In this document: piece by piece, positions 1-11,507 of the stretch | Numbering within the stretch: the stretch's first letter is position 1 | Layout of the letters: the number at the start of each line of letters is the position of its first letter | NCBI GenBank assembly: GCA_963855995.1 | Contig: OY979717.1 | Coordinates: 11,528,001 to 11,592,000 of the forward strand | Length of the DNA: 64,000 nucleotides | Origin: Muricea muricata | Taxonomy: Eukaryota > Cnidaria > Anthozoa > Malacalcyonacea > Plexauridae | Reading direction: 5' to 3' | Notes under the pieces: model-generated | Told to the model about the DNA's origin: nothing | The model's input: the letters and a program-made list of their open reading frames with translations, nothing else | Database searches by the model: none | Translations under genes and position numbers: made by a program

Positions 1-2597
1 ATTGCCATGCTCCCTTACGGATGAAGGTATCAACGTTTCCGGTCAACCTCGCAATGAAGCTAGCTCAGATCACTTCGATGTTTCATCAAGATTGCAAACC
101 CCTGGCCTAAATTCTGATAGAGAGCAACAGAATCAAATTTTCCCAGTTGATCAAATGCATGAAATGCCTGCTACTTCTTCATCTCAAATGCATAATTTTG
201 AAGTAAGTCCAACGTCTTCAAATACAACTGAGTTAGATGATCTGCTACCAAGCACATATGTCCAGGAAAATAAGATTTCACCTGCAAACTGTGACTCCGC
301 ATGTTGTACACAAGGTTTTCCCTGCCATCCCACCTCAGATGAATTGAAGAAAACATCCATAAAGCAGCTACGCACTGACGGCCAATTTAGGCACTGCCCA
401 TTTTCTGTCATTTCAAAGTTTTCTTGGGTGACCTACTGCCTGACACGTGGTACTATAGCTTGTTTTCACTGCAAGAAAGCCGTGGAAAGAAAGTTAATCA
501 CTTTTTGTTATCATACCGAGAAAGCATTTTCTTCAGGAGAGTTTTGCAACTGGAAAAAGTGCCATGAAAAGCTGGAAAAACATCAAAATTCTCATTGCCA
601 TAAAGAAGCTGTTGAAAAACTTGCACACATTGTTCATGAGAAGAATGATATTGGCGCTCAACTTGACAACCAGTACCGTAGTGAACAAGATCTTCATCGA
701 CGACTTTTCCTTAAGCAGCTTAGCAGTCTGAAATACTTAGCACGGCAGGGCCTTCCGCTCCGTGGGCACGAATCTTTGAATAGCAACCTAATTCAACTGC
801 TAAAGACAAGGTCAGAAGATGTTCCAGAATTGAATGACTGGGTCAGAAATGGACAGTACCTTAGCCCGCCGATAATCAATGAACTAATTGAAATGATGGG
901 CAATACTCTTTTGCGTGGTATTTTGAAGGACATAAAAGATAATTCTGGACTATTTTCTCTTCTCGCTGATGAATCTCGTAAAGAACAACTGACGTGCCTT
1001 CTCCGATGGGTTTCTCTTCCAGATTTGGAGATAAATGAAGATTTCATTGGGATGTATTTGATCAAAAAACCGGACGCCGAAACGATAGCAGCATCTCTCA
1101 AAGATATACTGTTAAGATGTAACCTGATGCTTGATGATTGCAGATGGCAAGCTTACGATGGGGCTTCAACGATGAGCGGCCATTTAAGTGGTGTTGGAAT
1201 AAGATTGCAGGCGGAAAACCCCGTAGCTTATAGAATCCACTGTGCAAACCACCGTCTGGATTTGGTTTTGAAAGCCTGCGCCAACGAGAGCAAGCTCATC
1301 GGTGATGTCCTTAGTCTTGTGCAGGAGTTGGCCGTTTTCATCAGGCAGTCCCCAGTCCGTATGTCTGTGTATGAGAGTATTGCAAAAGAATGTCTGGCCA
1401 GCAACGAAAACTGTGTTGGGGCAGAAAATCTCCATCTTCTTTGCCCGACTAGATGGACTGTAAGAACCTGCGCGATAAAAGCGGTCTTGGACAATTATCA
1501 GGGTATATATGACACCCTAAGGAACATTTCAGAAACCGGGTCAACGAGAGACAGCCGCGACAAGGCAGCAGGCATAGCCAAAAAGATGACGCAGTTTGCC
1601 ACATTTCTTGGCCTGCGTTTTGCAATGAATGTTTTCAGCGTTTGTGAACAATTGGCATGCACCATCCAAACAAAGGGAATCTTAGCGCAAACAGTAATGA
1701 ATGGAGTGAAAGCGCTGAAAGATGCTTTGCAACGACAAAGAGATGACTACTCTTCTTTTTTCCGCAAGACAAGAGATTTGGCCTCCTGCATGCCTATAAT
1801 AGAACTAGAAGAACCGGTTCTTCCACGTCATAAAAAAGTGCCTCGACGGCTAGATAATGGTTCCGCTGCCGAACACCAATTTAACTCTGCCGAAGATATG
1901 CACCGTGCGCAGTGTTTCGTGGCCATTGACGCTTGCCTTGTCGAACTTAATCGTCGTTTTCGCGAAGAGTCGTATGCACCACTTCAGCAATTTGAAAGTG
2001 CAGTCATAAGTGCTGCTAATGGTCTTAGTTTCGAATTGAGCGAGAACTTTCAGAAGTCATACGAGAAGGATGTGAACTTCGATTCTCTGCAGTCGGAATT
2101 AAAATCACTTGAAACTGTTACCAAACAAACATTCCCTGAAATTAAACGTGTGACTTCGATGGAAACTGTGGTGTCAATTTTAACTTATGGGCAGAATGGG
2201 ACTCATTTACTTCCTAACGTTCTTCGTTTAATGCATATATACTTGCTGGCTCCATTAACAACCGCATCTGCTGAAAGATCGTTTTCCGTGCAAAAATCTC
2301 TCAAAACGTATTTAAGAAGCACGATTACCGAAAAGCGGTACAATAACCTTTTGATGCTCAATATGCACAAAGCAAGAACGGATTCCATTTGCCTCAAAAC
2401 AATTGCAAAAGAATTTGTTGGAAAAAACGAACGCAGGTTAAGGTTTTTTGGAAAATTTTGATGACGATAATGGAGTCGCTACTTGTGTTAGAAGTTAGAT
2501 GTAAGATATACTTTATTTTAGCAGTATACAATAACACGTGTCAAGTGCCCTAGAAGTTAATGGCCCCCCCAACCTATATATGCTTCCTACGCCCCTG
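1..2597 (+). mobile_element. hAT-superfamily DNA transposon, left end outside window
   Basis: The large transposase ORF is followed by a right terminus reading inward (minus strand) CAGGGGCGTAGGAAGC, a typical hAT-type terminal inverted repeat, ending at 2597. The adjacent eight bases (attataat) would be the right copy of an 8-bp target-site duplication. The left terminus lies outside the window, so neither the TIR pair nor the duplication can be confirmed here. About 135 bases of 3' non-coding element sequence separate the stop codon from the terminus. Confidence 0.75.
2..2461 (+). CDS. hAT-type transposase with TTF-like zinc finger (ZMYM1-like), 5' incomplete
   Basis: An open frame of 819 codons enters from the window edge with no in-frame ATG at its first codon, so the true start is upstream or at an internal Met (around residue 52). 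Around residues 115-215 a Cys/His-rich stretch (RHCPFSVISKF, CFHCKKAV, then HxxxxCH) resembles the TTF-type zinc finger of ZMYM1-like and hAT proteins. Catalytic-core motifs follow: LLADESRKEQ (first Asp), AYDGASTMSG (second Asp) and a C-terminal LTTASAERSFS (Glu) with the hAT dimerisation motif LKTYLRSTITEKRYNNLLML. The segment after LADE is a few residues shorter than in most relatives. The frame is uninterrupted to a TGA at 2459-2461, so this is a recent or domesticated copy. The right hAT terminus just downstream argues for a transposon copy. Confidence 0.85.
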   Translation: MPCSLTDEGINVSGQPRNEASSDHFDVSSRLQTPGLNSDREQQNQIFPVDQMHEMPATSSSQMHNFEVSPTSSNTTELDDLLPSTYVQENKISPANCDSACCTQGFPCHPTSDELKKTSIKQLRTDGQFRHCPFSVISKFSWVTYCLTRGTIACFHCKKAVERKLITFCYHTEKAFSSGEFCNWKKCHEKLEKHQNSHCHKEAVEKLAHIVHEKNDIGAQLDNQYRSEQDLHRRLFLKQLSSLKYLARQGLPLRGHESLNSNLIQLLKTRSEDVPELNDWVRNGQYLSPPIINELIEMMGNTLLRGILKDIKDNSGLFSLLADESRKEQLTCLLRWVSLPDLEINEDFIGMYLIKKPDAETIAASLKDILLRCNLMLDDCRWQAYDGASTMSGHLSGVGIRLQAENPVAYRIHCANHRLDLVLKACANESKLIGDVLSLVQELAVFIRQSPVRMSVYESIAKECLASNENCVGAENLHLLCPTRWTVRTCAIKAVLDNYQGIYDTLRNISETGSTRDSRDKAAGIAKKMTQFATFLGLRFAMNVFSVCEQLACTIQTKGILAQTVMNGVKALKDALQRQRDDYSSFFRKTRDLASCMPIIELEEPVLPRHKKVPRRLDNGSAAEHQFNSAEDMHRAQCFVAIDACLVELNRRFREESYAPLQQFESAVISAANGLSFELSENFQKSYEKDVNFDSLQSELKSLETVTKQTFPEIKRVTSMETVVSILTYGQNGTHLLPNVLRLMHIYLLAPLTTASAERSFSVQKSLKTYLRSTITEKRYNNLLMLNMHKARTDSICLKTIAKEFVGKNERRLRFFGKF

Positions 2598-3205
2598 ATT
2601 ATAATGACCTCTGCCAAGCAGCCTCTGACTGTATATTGTAGTATTAATATTCTAGCTAATGGAAGCTTTTGATTGCCTGGTATTCTACAATTTCTTAATA
2701 AATACACCACTCGCTACAAACAAAATATTGACTTACCCGTACTTTGACCTGTGACATCATCTGACTCGCTTTGACCAGACGCCGATCCACCATATAGTTT
2801 ATATCAAATTGGCCAATGCATACGATTTATCACAAGGAAAGACCATTTTCCTTCAGACAAAAACAGTTTGTAAATACAAAAGAATAGTAAGCAGTATAAA
2901 TATAGCTTTGTGATTTAAAATAGTGTGCTAAAATTTACAAAACTTAGCTTTCGCAGCTGATATTTTATGTTGTCAATGTTGATATGACAACAGTTGATTG
3001 AAGCATAGATTGAAGTTATTTTACGAACGAAAGCAAAGGACACAGAAACTCTGAGAGAATTTTGAATCGTGCTTTGTGAGATTTACATATTCGCCAGACA
3101 ACCAATATTACGATCTAACGTTGCAAATAAATTTCTCAAATTTTGATACAAGACCTCCCTCTCGGTTGTTATCCTATATGTAATTAATACGCACGTAGGT
3201 CTAGA

Positions 3206-3357
3206 GTAGCAAAGCCAGCGCGACATTCAGTCATGCAAATGCAAATTTTTCTGTGTTTATAAACCGTATAATGAACCGATTTTTAAAAAAATGAATACTG
3301 ATAATGATTTAAATTGGCGTTGCATGGGTGACACAAATTGCTGGGTGGCTTCGCTAC
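3206..3357. repeat. MITE-like short inverted-repeat element, family 1 copy a
   Basis: The left end GTAGCAAAGCCAGC is mirrored at the right end by GCTGGGTGGCTTCGCTAC. The interior (cattcagtcatgcaaatgca, then tttataaaccgtataatgaa) matches the reverse complement of 14649-14775 inside gene A, so this is an interspersed family of about 150 bp. Confidence 0.6.
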
Positions 3358-3580
3358 CGCGTACATGCATGCCCACGAAGGTCACATTCAAGCCGTTGTA
3401 CGTGATATTTTTAGCTAAAATTTTGCAGTATGCAAACGAAACAGAAAATTAAAATACTACGTCTGCATGGAATAATAGTTTAAAAAATTACAGTCTTCCA
3501 TCGGAATTGGACTGACTTGACCGTAACATGGTAAATGTGGATCACGTTTCACAGACGTCGGAAAAAGGCTATTAGTAAAA

Positions 3581-3630
3581 CCAGGAACACCGGAACAGCA
3601 TCAATCCGGAACACGGAACACCGGAACACT
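3581..3630. repeat. Short GGAACACC minisatellite
   Basis: Four or five imperfect copies of GGAACACC(C)GGAACA lie in about 50 bases. It is low complexity and no function is apparent. Confidence 0.5.
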
Positions 3631-4567
3631 AAAAATTCTTAATTTGTTGAGATTCGAGAAAAAAAAACACCGGGGGTGTGGAGTTATTGCTGGAATAAGT
3701 ATTGCGTAAATTTCGTAAAACATGCTTTTAACTATTCAGACTTGCCGATACCTACCAAAGTACTAATATAACGAATAGAAATCAATCTCTGAGTGATAAA
3801 TATTTGCCCGAAAGTAGAAATCAAACCTAGAATTGTTATTCATTGATAATAAATGGTTTATCGTTATTTATCTTTATTTGTATGACATTTGGCTGGCTTT
3901 CGTTCTAAAATGTAACAGCAGTTAATTGGCTTCCTTGTTTTTACGAAATCGCTCTTGAGCGTAAAAACATTTTCATCTGTTGTTCAAACTAGGTTTGGCA
4001 TTAGAGTCTAAAGAGCTATTTATTTGGTACGTGAAACCCAAGAATTAAATGCTAATTATTTCTATTTTCTAATGTGAATATATTTCTCTTTTTAGATCCC
4101 TTTCATGGTTGTAAAGAAGCTCGAGGTTATTGCTGTTAGCATTGATCTCATAGGAGCCAGTGTGTTCCCCTGATATTTATATGACACTCTGTGCAGCTCG
4201 CACAACATAAAAACAAACAAAAATCAAACACACGTTAACAACAAACATTACAAACTCGGCTGTTGAGGCAAACAAACAAGACAAAACGCTTCAATAGCCT
4301 CTAAATGGTTACAACGATTGGGCAAACAAAGATACGAGATGATCGGTCTGAATAAATGCTACTGATACATAAGTTACAATTTATTCGCAATTATTACTGC
4401 AACAGCTTCGTATTCAAATTATTGTATGATATCAACTCGTCTATTCTTTACACCTATGGGAATTTGGTTTAAGTATTTTCAACTTTGCCTGGACATTTTA
4501 AAAGCAAACACATAATGACATTTCTAAAATAATAAAATCACTTATTCCCTTAGCAGAGGTAAACAAA

Positions 4568-4828
4568 CTACAATCAGTTTCAAAAGTAGTTGGGAAACAT
4601 GCGGTTTCACATTACATGTGCTTGTCCACAATTATCCCCTTTAAAAATTTGCCCTACTCTCCCCACCCCCCTCCCCAATTCAATGTTGGTGTCGATGTCT
4701 GAATATAAACAGCTACCATTATTTGTAGTAACCGCGTACCAACGTTGAATAGGGGGTGAGGGGGATAGAAGTTTTACAATATTTTAGTTAAAATTGTGAT
4801 TTGTCCTAACACATTTGAAAGTGATTGT
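4568..4828. repeat. MITE, family 2 copy a (CTACAATC ends)
   Basis: The left end CTACAATCAGTTTCAAAAGT is mirrored by acatttgaaagtgattgt at the right. The interior has a CCCC-rich arm (ctccccaattcaatgttggt) and its approximate complement. The same ends and internal landmarks recur at 25058-25317, which establishes an interspersed non-autonomous family of about 260 bp. Confidence 0.7.
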
Positions 4829-5289
4829 CTGTGGTGAAATAATGCCCTATATCAACTTTCCATATTTTAAGCAGGTACGAGTGTAAAATATGAGCAGTGA
4901 TGGTTGCCAGAATCTGATTTTAGCATAAAGAAAATAGGATTTTCAAACAAACCAAATAGCGCAAAATCTTGGCAGGTTAATAATTAATAGAGAATTGAGC
5001 ATTGGGGTGGTGCATATCTTTTGTCATATGCTTACATTTAATAATTTTATTCTTGTTTGCTAGTATAAGTAATTTTCATGTCATTCATTGCCATCTGAAG
5101 TGTCGCGACTGTTTTCACCTTTATTACACAATAGTAAGTGTTGCATTATTGTGTGCCGATCAACTTCCGGTTGTTTCTCGATAGTAAGCAATGGCGATGT
5201 CAGCTGCCAAGAAGGGCTCCCCAAGTCACTGAAGTGTATATTTGATAACTTTCAGTCAATGCGATAGTTCTGAGCTATCCAGAGTCTAG

Positions 5290-5932
5290 TTTGCAGAATT
5301 GATTGTTGAAGCATGGCATACATGTTCCCGGTCAAAGATAATTCAGTGGGTGGTAAGTTTAGAAGCCCATGAAAACTGCGACAATCACTTTCACATGGCT
5401 ATAAAACTAAGCTCGCCGGCAAGATGGCTTAAAGTAAGAAATTTCGTTGATGATAAATATGACATCAAATTGAACTTTTCGAAATCTCACAAAACTATTA
5501 TACAGCATATGAGTATGTAGTGAAGGAAGATCCTAACTTCGTGCTGTCGCGGACTTCTTAAATGGCAAACCGCCCAAGACCACGAAAGCTACGTGTCGAC
5601 GAAGGAAGGGTCCCAAGACGGTAAAAAGGAAGAAACGAAAGCGTCTAGCAGTATTCGATGTGCGGCAAGGTGAAGGCAAAATTGACAACATTGAAAATTT
5701 TTGAATGCTTTGTGAACCTTGCTTCTGGCACTTTTGCGTGGCTTGGAATAGAGGATGCTGAGGTCGTTTTGCTAAACGACTTTCGATGGAAGCCCTCCCT
5801 TATAACTTGGCGCGAGCTGTTACAAGTATTGGAAGGCGATACAGTTCACTTTCCTGCACCTAAAAATCTGATGTCCAAGGACATTGTCTTGACAAAGACA
5901 CACCGTTTTTCGCTACAAGCGATGTTCCTACA
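5290..5932 (+). pseudogene. Rep-like HUH endonuclease plus helicase-like remnant, frame-broken
   Basis: Between 5299 and 5520 the translation has HENCDNHFHMAIKL, where HFH fits the HUH metal-binding motif, followed by RWLKVRNFVDD. A neighbouring frame then holds YYTAYEYVVKED at about 5493-5530, the position and style of the catalytic Tyr motif of Rep-type nucleases. After stops and a frame change, 5658-5930 encodes LGIEDAEVVLLNDFRW and GDTVHFPAPKN, resembling the Walker B and motif C region of SF3-type Rep helicases. The Walker A region is not visible. The right edge abuts the Tc1 remnant at 5931. Rep-like genes of this type occur as integrated copies in invertebrate genomes, but whether the source is a transposon or a single-stranded DNA virus cannot be decided here. 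The frame breaks make it a dead copy. Confidence 0.5.
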
Positions 5933-6712
5933 AACCACTTCTGTTGACCTACAGGACTGAAAAGTTCAATTAAATCACTCCTAACGAAATCACTAAAATA
6001 CTTTCCATTTATGCGCTCATAATACTTAGCAAGAACGACGCCTCTGTTAAATGAGATGGCCACAAGAAAATGTAATCTTTTCCCTTCTGGTAAATTTTTC
6101 GAGCCTTTACTTGTTAGCCGCAGCCCTTCCGATCTTTTGCACCAAATCTTTCTTTTAGGGACGGAAGCATCATAGTTTGGTTTTCGCTTAAATATGAAGG
6201 AAACCCCGTCCAAATAAAACGAAATGCTTGAATGGAATAAGTCCGATTTTGTTTTTAATATTTTGCCACATTTTTAGCGAACCTATAGCGCTTGGTACAG
6301 TCGAAATCACTAAGAACTACTTATTTTCTTGAATTGAGAAATTTAAAGCCGGCCTTGAAAACCTCTCTGTAAAACGTCGCATAAGATGCAGATGAATCTT
6401 GAAGTTCACTGGGCCGAATAAGCTCTTTCACCGCGAAATTCGCATTGTACTTTCGCAATATAGAACAATACTGCGCCTTAAACGCCTAACATGACGAGCG
6501 GATAATATTTTCGGTCGTCCCATGTTTGATTTCTTGTCTTCCTTCCGAGGCTGATTCGATTCTTTCAAATATCGTGCGACACTTGATTTAGAAATCTTAG
6601 CTCTCAACGCAATTTCTCGAATAGAATTGATATTTTTTTCCATATGTAAGAATTTCACAAGCGCTCGGGTTTCGTCGTCGGATATTCTCCTTAAAAAACC
6701 ACGGTGTTTATA
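5931..6712 (-). pseudogene. Tc1-like transposase remnant 1
   Basis: Minus-strand frames encode an N-terminal HTH region (6658-6428: INSIREIALRAKISKSSVAR, then the GRPKILSARHVRRLRRSI linker typical of Tc1 transposases) and part of the DDE core (6213-5931: LHFLVAISFNRGVVL, INGKYFSDFVRSDLIELF). The region with the second Asp and the Glu is lost at the junction with the Rep-like remnant at about 5931, and several frames are broken. It is closely similar to remnant 2 at 8208-9265, with which it shares an ancestor through the tandem duplication. Confidence 0.8.
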
Positions 6713-7337
6713 GCATCATTTAAACGCATGAATGCTCATGAAAGTTCATGTATGCTTACGTCGATCATGATTAAAATTTGCGTCAAATATCCAAAACATA
6801 TACGTGCAATATATTAAATTTCCATGCATCTTACGCATTAGTAAATGATATAGTTGCCTGAACAGATAATTGTGTGTTAAACTCTTGCCTCCAGCAAATT
6901 TGTTCCTGAACATCATATTCGCTAAACCTTTTTCACGACCATTGTAGCCTATATCTTTATTCTTTACAATAATATACATATATAAATAAACACTAAATTT
7001 TCTTCAAGATAATTCAAATATACTGATAAAATCACTTATGGTAAACAGAAAGTGCATACTATTCTAAAGTTTGGAAACCAAATACCAAATAGAATTATAT
7101 TGCTTAAGTTGTTAAAAATATGTTGTTAAAATACAATGAAAGTTTAAGAATTAGGTCTACAGCCGAGACTGTATATTTATTATGAAACAAAAAGGCAGAC
7201 TCACGTCTCGTCTCAACGAGCCAAAACGTCGCACATAGACACATGTACGTCATTAGCGTACCTATTTTTCTTCTGGGCATGCGGAGTGAACGTCAGAGTG
7301 GGCGTCTGCTATTTGCCCCGCGTGGAGTGGTTACATA

Positions 7338-7661
7338 CAGGGCGAGTAAAAATAACTTATGTTCTTTCAAATTCAAATTTTAGCCGCGAATTTCATTACA
7401 GTTTAATCCCATGGGTCTGTATTGTTGTTTTGTTTCTGACTTTGTCTTGTTTCTGGCAAATCTTGCACGGCTAGAATTATGATTTTAACTTCCACACGGA
7501 ATTAGGCCCTGTTTCACATCAACGACTGTCAAATTGCAAGAGTGCAATGATGTTAGTTTGAATTTCAATAGTATCAGGTCTTTTTGCTCAACCTTCACTG
7601 TGTACTAAGTCATGTACGATCTGTTCTCTGTAGACCCATGGAAATAAACCGTAATAAAGTT
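7338..7661. repeat. MITE, family 3 copy a (TACAGGG ends), right end truncated
   Basis: This segment starts TACAGGGCGAGTAAAAATAA and shares with 63072-63456 the strings ctttcaaattcaaat, cttgcacggcta, gtcaaattgcaagagtgcaa and gtttgaatttcaatagtatca. Part of it (from tagaattatg) is also present in unit 2 at about 11073-11180. Its right terminus is degraded. Confidence 0.65.
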
Positions 7662-8207
7662 CTAGTATTTTAGCATAGCCAAGAGCCACTTATTTATCAG
7701 TGTAAACTGGCATGTGTAAACTCTCTTTAAATAAAGTCTTCATTCATTCATTCATTCCATACGTGATGGTTGTATCCATAGTGGGCGGATCGCTTTGTCT
7801 TCAATATGCATATAATTGTGATATCTATCTTGAAGGTTTGGATATAAATATGATATAATTGATGTTTTTTTTATCTCAAATATTTTAGAGATTACGTACA
7901 GGAATCGCTCATACGAACATTACCATTAAGATGAACTAATTGTGTCGATATTCTCATGATAGCTTTATGATATATCAGTTCGTCTTCAAGCTCATTATAC
8001 AAGGAGTCAACAACATCGAAAAAAATAAAATTCAAGCTAAAGATTACGCTCCTCGAGTCTGAGGCAATTATAAGAATAGCTTCTGTGAAGTATTTAATTG
8101 ATGCATTTACTTTTATTATTGAAACAATAACTCAAGAATAGCATTGTCAGCAGGGTGCCCTGTTGCTCGGTAGACTCTGGAGAAGAAACAGCTTTTTGTG
8201 CAAGCTA

Positions 8208-9265
8208 TTACAGCTTCAATTCAATGCGCTTAGGCATACTTAATAATAGATTGTTAATGACACTAACTTGTATTTCAGTGATCATTTTATGTACTCGTGC
8301 CTTAACATCTGTCCAAGTTTCGTGTTCTATGCCCTCAACGATCGCTTGCCTGTCCAGTTTTTTTTCACAATACGAAATAAATTCTCGATTGGATTGAGGT
8401 CTGACCAACGGGGAGGAATCTCAAATAATGTCGCCCCAGAATCATTGATTGCTTTTCTGGCCGCTTTGCTTCTCTCTGAAGGATAATTATCCATTACAAA
8501 CCACTTTTGTTGACCTTTAAGAATGAAAAGTTCAATTAAATCACTCCTAACGAAATCACTAAAATACTTTCCATTCATGCGCTCATAATCCTTAGCAAGA
8601 ACGACGCCTCTGTTAAATGAGATGGCCACAAGGAAATGTAATCTTTTCCCTTCTGGTAAACTTTTCGAACCTTTCCTTGTTAGCCGCAGCCCTTCCAATC
8701 TTTTGCGCCAAATCTTTCCTTTAGGGACGGAAGCATCCTAGTTTGGTTTTCGCTTAAATACGAAGGAAACTTCGTCCAAATAAAACAAAATGCTTAAATG
8801 GAATAAGTTCCATTTTGTTTTTAATGTTTTTCTACATTTTTTAGCGAACCTATAGCGCTTGGTACGGTCGAGATCACTGAGAACTTCTTTTTTTCTTTAA
8901 TTGAGAAATTTAAAGCCGCTTTCAAAATCTCTCTGCACGTAAAACGTCGCATAAGATGTAGATGAATCTTGAAGTCCACTGAACCGAATAAGCTCTTTCA
9001 CCGCGAAATTCGCATTGTACTTTGGCAATAGAACAATACTGCGCCTTAAACGCTTAACATGACGAGCGGATAATATTTTCGGTCGTCCCATATTTGATTT
9101 CTTGTCTTTCTTCCCACGAGGCTGATTCGATTCTTTCAAATATCGTGCGACACTTGACCTTAACTCTCAATGCAATTTCTCGAATAGAATTGATATTTTT
9201 TCCATATGTAAGAATTTCACAAGCGCTCGAGTTTCGTGGGATATTCTCCTTAAAAAACCATGGTG
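8208..9265 (-). pseudogene. Tc1-like DD34E transposase remnant 2
   Basis: This copy is more complete than remnant 1. Minus-strand order: an HTH region (9139-8897: GRPKILSARHVKRLRRSIVL), a DDE core (8698-8327: KRLHFLVAISFNRGVVLAKD, FVMDNYPSERS, SDLNPIENLFRIVKKNW), then a C-terminal tail (8408-8208). From the Asp of VMDN to the Glu of NPIE there are 34 intervening residues, the DD34E spacing of the Tc1 family. The frames are offset and interrupted, so it is inactive. Confidence 0.85.
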
Positions 9266-9282
9266 TTTATAGCATCATTTAA

Positions 9283-9799
9283 AGGGAAATGGCAACAAAA
9301 AATTTTATTTTCTCATTTGAAAGAGACTCTGAAATAATATATAGAAGTCTATTACAAAATTTTTATATCTGTTTTACTTCGGGAGATATTCTGACCTAAA
9401 TAATCGAACTGTCCGTCATCTTGGATTAATTTTTAACCTCATTAACAATGTTTTAGTGACGTCACAACAGGGATAAGCGATTCAAAGCTTCTCCTAAATA
9501 CCTACCACCAATAGAATATTTGTGAAAACTTTTCAGTCCGTGCTGAAATCCAAAACACTTACTATGTGTGTGGTTATTAGAGAAAATTAATCATTGTGTC
9601 CTAACAAAAAAAATTGCGTGACCCAAGTTGTGACGTATCATGCATATCTACAAATATCCAAGATGGTGGACAACTAAAGATTTCAAGTCAAAATATCTCA
9701 CCAAATAAGGCAGATATAAAAATTCTGTAATTGACTTCTATACATTGTTTTGGAGTCTCTTTCAAATAAGACGATAAATATTTTTGTTGCCATTTCCCT
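9283..9799. mobile_element. MITE with TTAA target duplication
   Basis: The ends are AGGGAAATGGCAACAAAAA and the exact complement TTTTTGTTGCCATTTCCCT, with inverted arms of roughly 150 bp. The element is flanked by TTAA on both sides. The paralogous unit 1 has the unfilled site, catcaTTTAAAcgcatg at about 6716, so the insertion point is proven by comparison. A TTAA duplication points to a piggyBac- or Kolobok-type transposase acting in trans. There is no coding capacity. Confidence 0.9.
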
Positions 9800-10032
9800 T
9801 TAAACGTATGAAATATGCCTTCCCCTAATATTGCATTGCATTGTACAGTTCATGTATGCTTACGTCATGATTGCAATTTGCGTCAAATATGCAAAGCATA
9901 TACGCGCAATATATCAATTTTCCTATACTTTTCACGCATTAGTGAATGATGTAGTTGCGTGAACAGATAATTGTGTGTTAAACTCTGGCATCCAGCAAAT
10001 TCGTTGCAGAACATCATATTCGCTAAACCTTC

Positions 10033-10809
10033 TAAAGGGGGTCTAATAGTAAATAATTTCAAAATTCATCGATTTTCAAAAATTTTACAAAATATTGTTA
10101 ACGGCGTTCTCTAAACATACCCAAAATTTCAAACAACAAAATGAATTATAAACGGAGAAATTCAGCAAATTCTACACCGTGTTAGGGTAAAACCATGATT
10201 TTACCAAGAGCAAATAATGGTATGCAATTGGTTTACTCTATTGTGTCCTTTTCCATAGCATTGTTCGATTAATGTTATTCTAATGCATGCAAAAACTTTA
10301 AAGCAGGTTTTCTCAAATTGCCGAAAACCACCAATCGCCATTATTGCATGCGCAATATCTTAAGAAGTATGTAAGCTATTGACTTCAAACTTTCAGCGTG
10401 TGTTCTGTGTTACGTTCTCTTGGAGATGAACCAGAATCATAAAAATATTTGTAATAGCATGCAAGTTATGATAGTCAGTATCATCTCGATAATATCTAGT
10501 TTCAATATTTTGTCCGAAAAAAATTTATTTTTGCCTCAATCAACATAGTTCTGGTTCATCTCCAAGAGCATGTGATATACTATTAAAATAAAGTTTTTTT
10601 AGATTTTTATCATTCATAGTTGTTGAGATATCATGTTTACAAATATATGGATTTTTCACCATCAGGGAGTAATTAACATGGTAACCATGGCAATGGTAAC
10701 TTTGAAAAACTTATTTTTATGTTTGCGGTACCATGTCCTAACACCTGACCAAAGATGAACTGCATAGCATTAAAACACACATATTTTTTTTTAGTATTGG
10801 ACCCCCTTA
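10033..10809. mobile_element. MITE with GGGGGTC ends
   Basis: The left end TAAAGGGGGTCTAATAGTAA is mirrored at the right by TTAGTATTGGACCCCCTTA. Unit 1 lacks this segment (about 6930-6940, cgctaaacctttttcacgac), so it is an insertion relative to that copy. A further inverted pair, ttggagatgaaccagaa (about 10421) and ttctggttcatctccaa (about 10550), sits near the middle. The target duplication cannot be resolved because the flanks have diverged. Confidence 0.7.
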
Positions 10810-11221
10810 CTGACCATTGTATAACTTTACAATAATATACATATATAAATATACACTAAATTTTCTTCAAGATATTTTAAATATACTGATAAAATCACTT
10901 ATGGTAAACCAAAAGTGCATACTATTCTACAGTTATGAAACCAATACCAAATAGAATTGCTTAAGTTGTTAAAAATATGTTGTTAAATTACAATGACAGT
11001 TTAAGAACTAGGTCTACAGCCAAGACTGTATATTTATTACGAAACAAAAAGGCAGACTCACGTCTCGTCTCATTAGAATTATGCATTTTAACTTCCACAA
11101 AGAATTAGATTTTGTTTCACATCAACGTCTGTCAAATTGCAAGAGTGCAATGATGCTAGTTTGAATTTCAATAGTATCAAGAGCCACTTACTTATCAGTG
11201 TAAACTGGCATGTGTAAACTC

Positions 11222-11507
11222 GTGAGAGTTAAATACCGAGAAGGAAAGCTGTATGTCATATACAGCCCGCGAGGACGCGCAGCGTCCGAGGGCTGTATAT
11301 GACATACATCCCGACTTTTGAGGTATTTAACTAACTTATTTTATTTTTGAGGAGGTTTTCTAGTAGAATCTTTCGACGTTAAACAATTTAAGTCGAAATT
11401 CGTCGAGATTTTTCCCCAAGTTTGATCTAATTATTTATTCAAGAACTTTATCTGATATACAGCCCGCGGTACATCAAAGAAAACCGACTCAAATATATAA
11501 TAATCTT
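11222..11507. mobile_element. Small foldback insertion with GC-rich hairpin
   Basis: It is absent from unit 1, where gtgtaaactc joins tctttaaataaag directly. The core is a hairpin: agctgtatgtcatatacagc and gctgtatatgacatacat flank a GC-rich loop (cgcgaggacgcgcagcgtcc), and gttaaatacc pairs with ggtatttaac. A second copy of atatacagcccgcg occurs near 11456. Confidence 0.6.

Larger units (their letters stand above)
2598..5289. other. Gene-poor AT-rich interval
   Basis: No convincing coding region is visible. It holds two short inverted-repeat elements (3206-3357 and 4568-4828) and a small GGAACACC-type repeat near 3581-3630. Short ORFs here have no recognisable motif. Confidence 0.5.
5931..8205. 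repeat. Tandem duplication, unit 1
   Basis: This block (Tc1 remnant plus non-coding DNA) recurs in order and orientation at 8497-11966. Matching landmarks include the Tc1 remnant, acaataatatacatatataa (6968 and 10830), the CATT repeat at 7741 and 11521, and gaaacaataactcaagaata (8120 and 11885). The unit is about 2.3 kb. Unit 2 is longer because it gained three insertions, while unit 1 carries an extra MITE at about 7338-7661. Confidence 0.85.
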
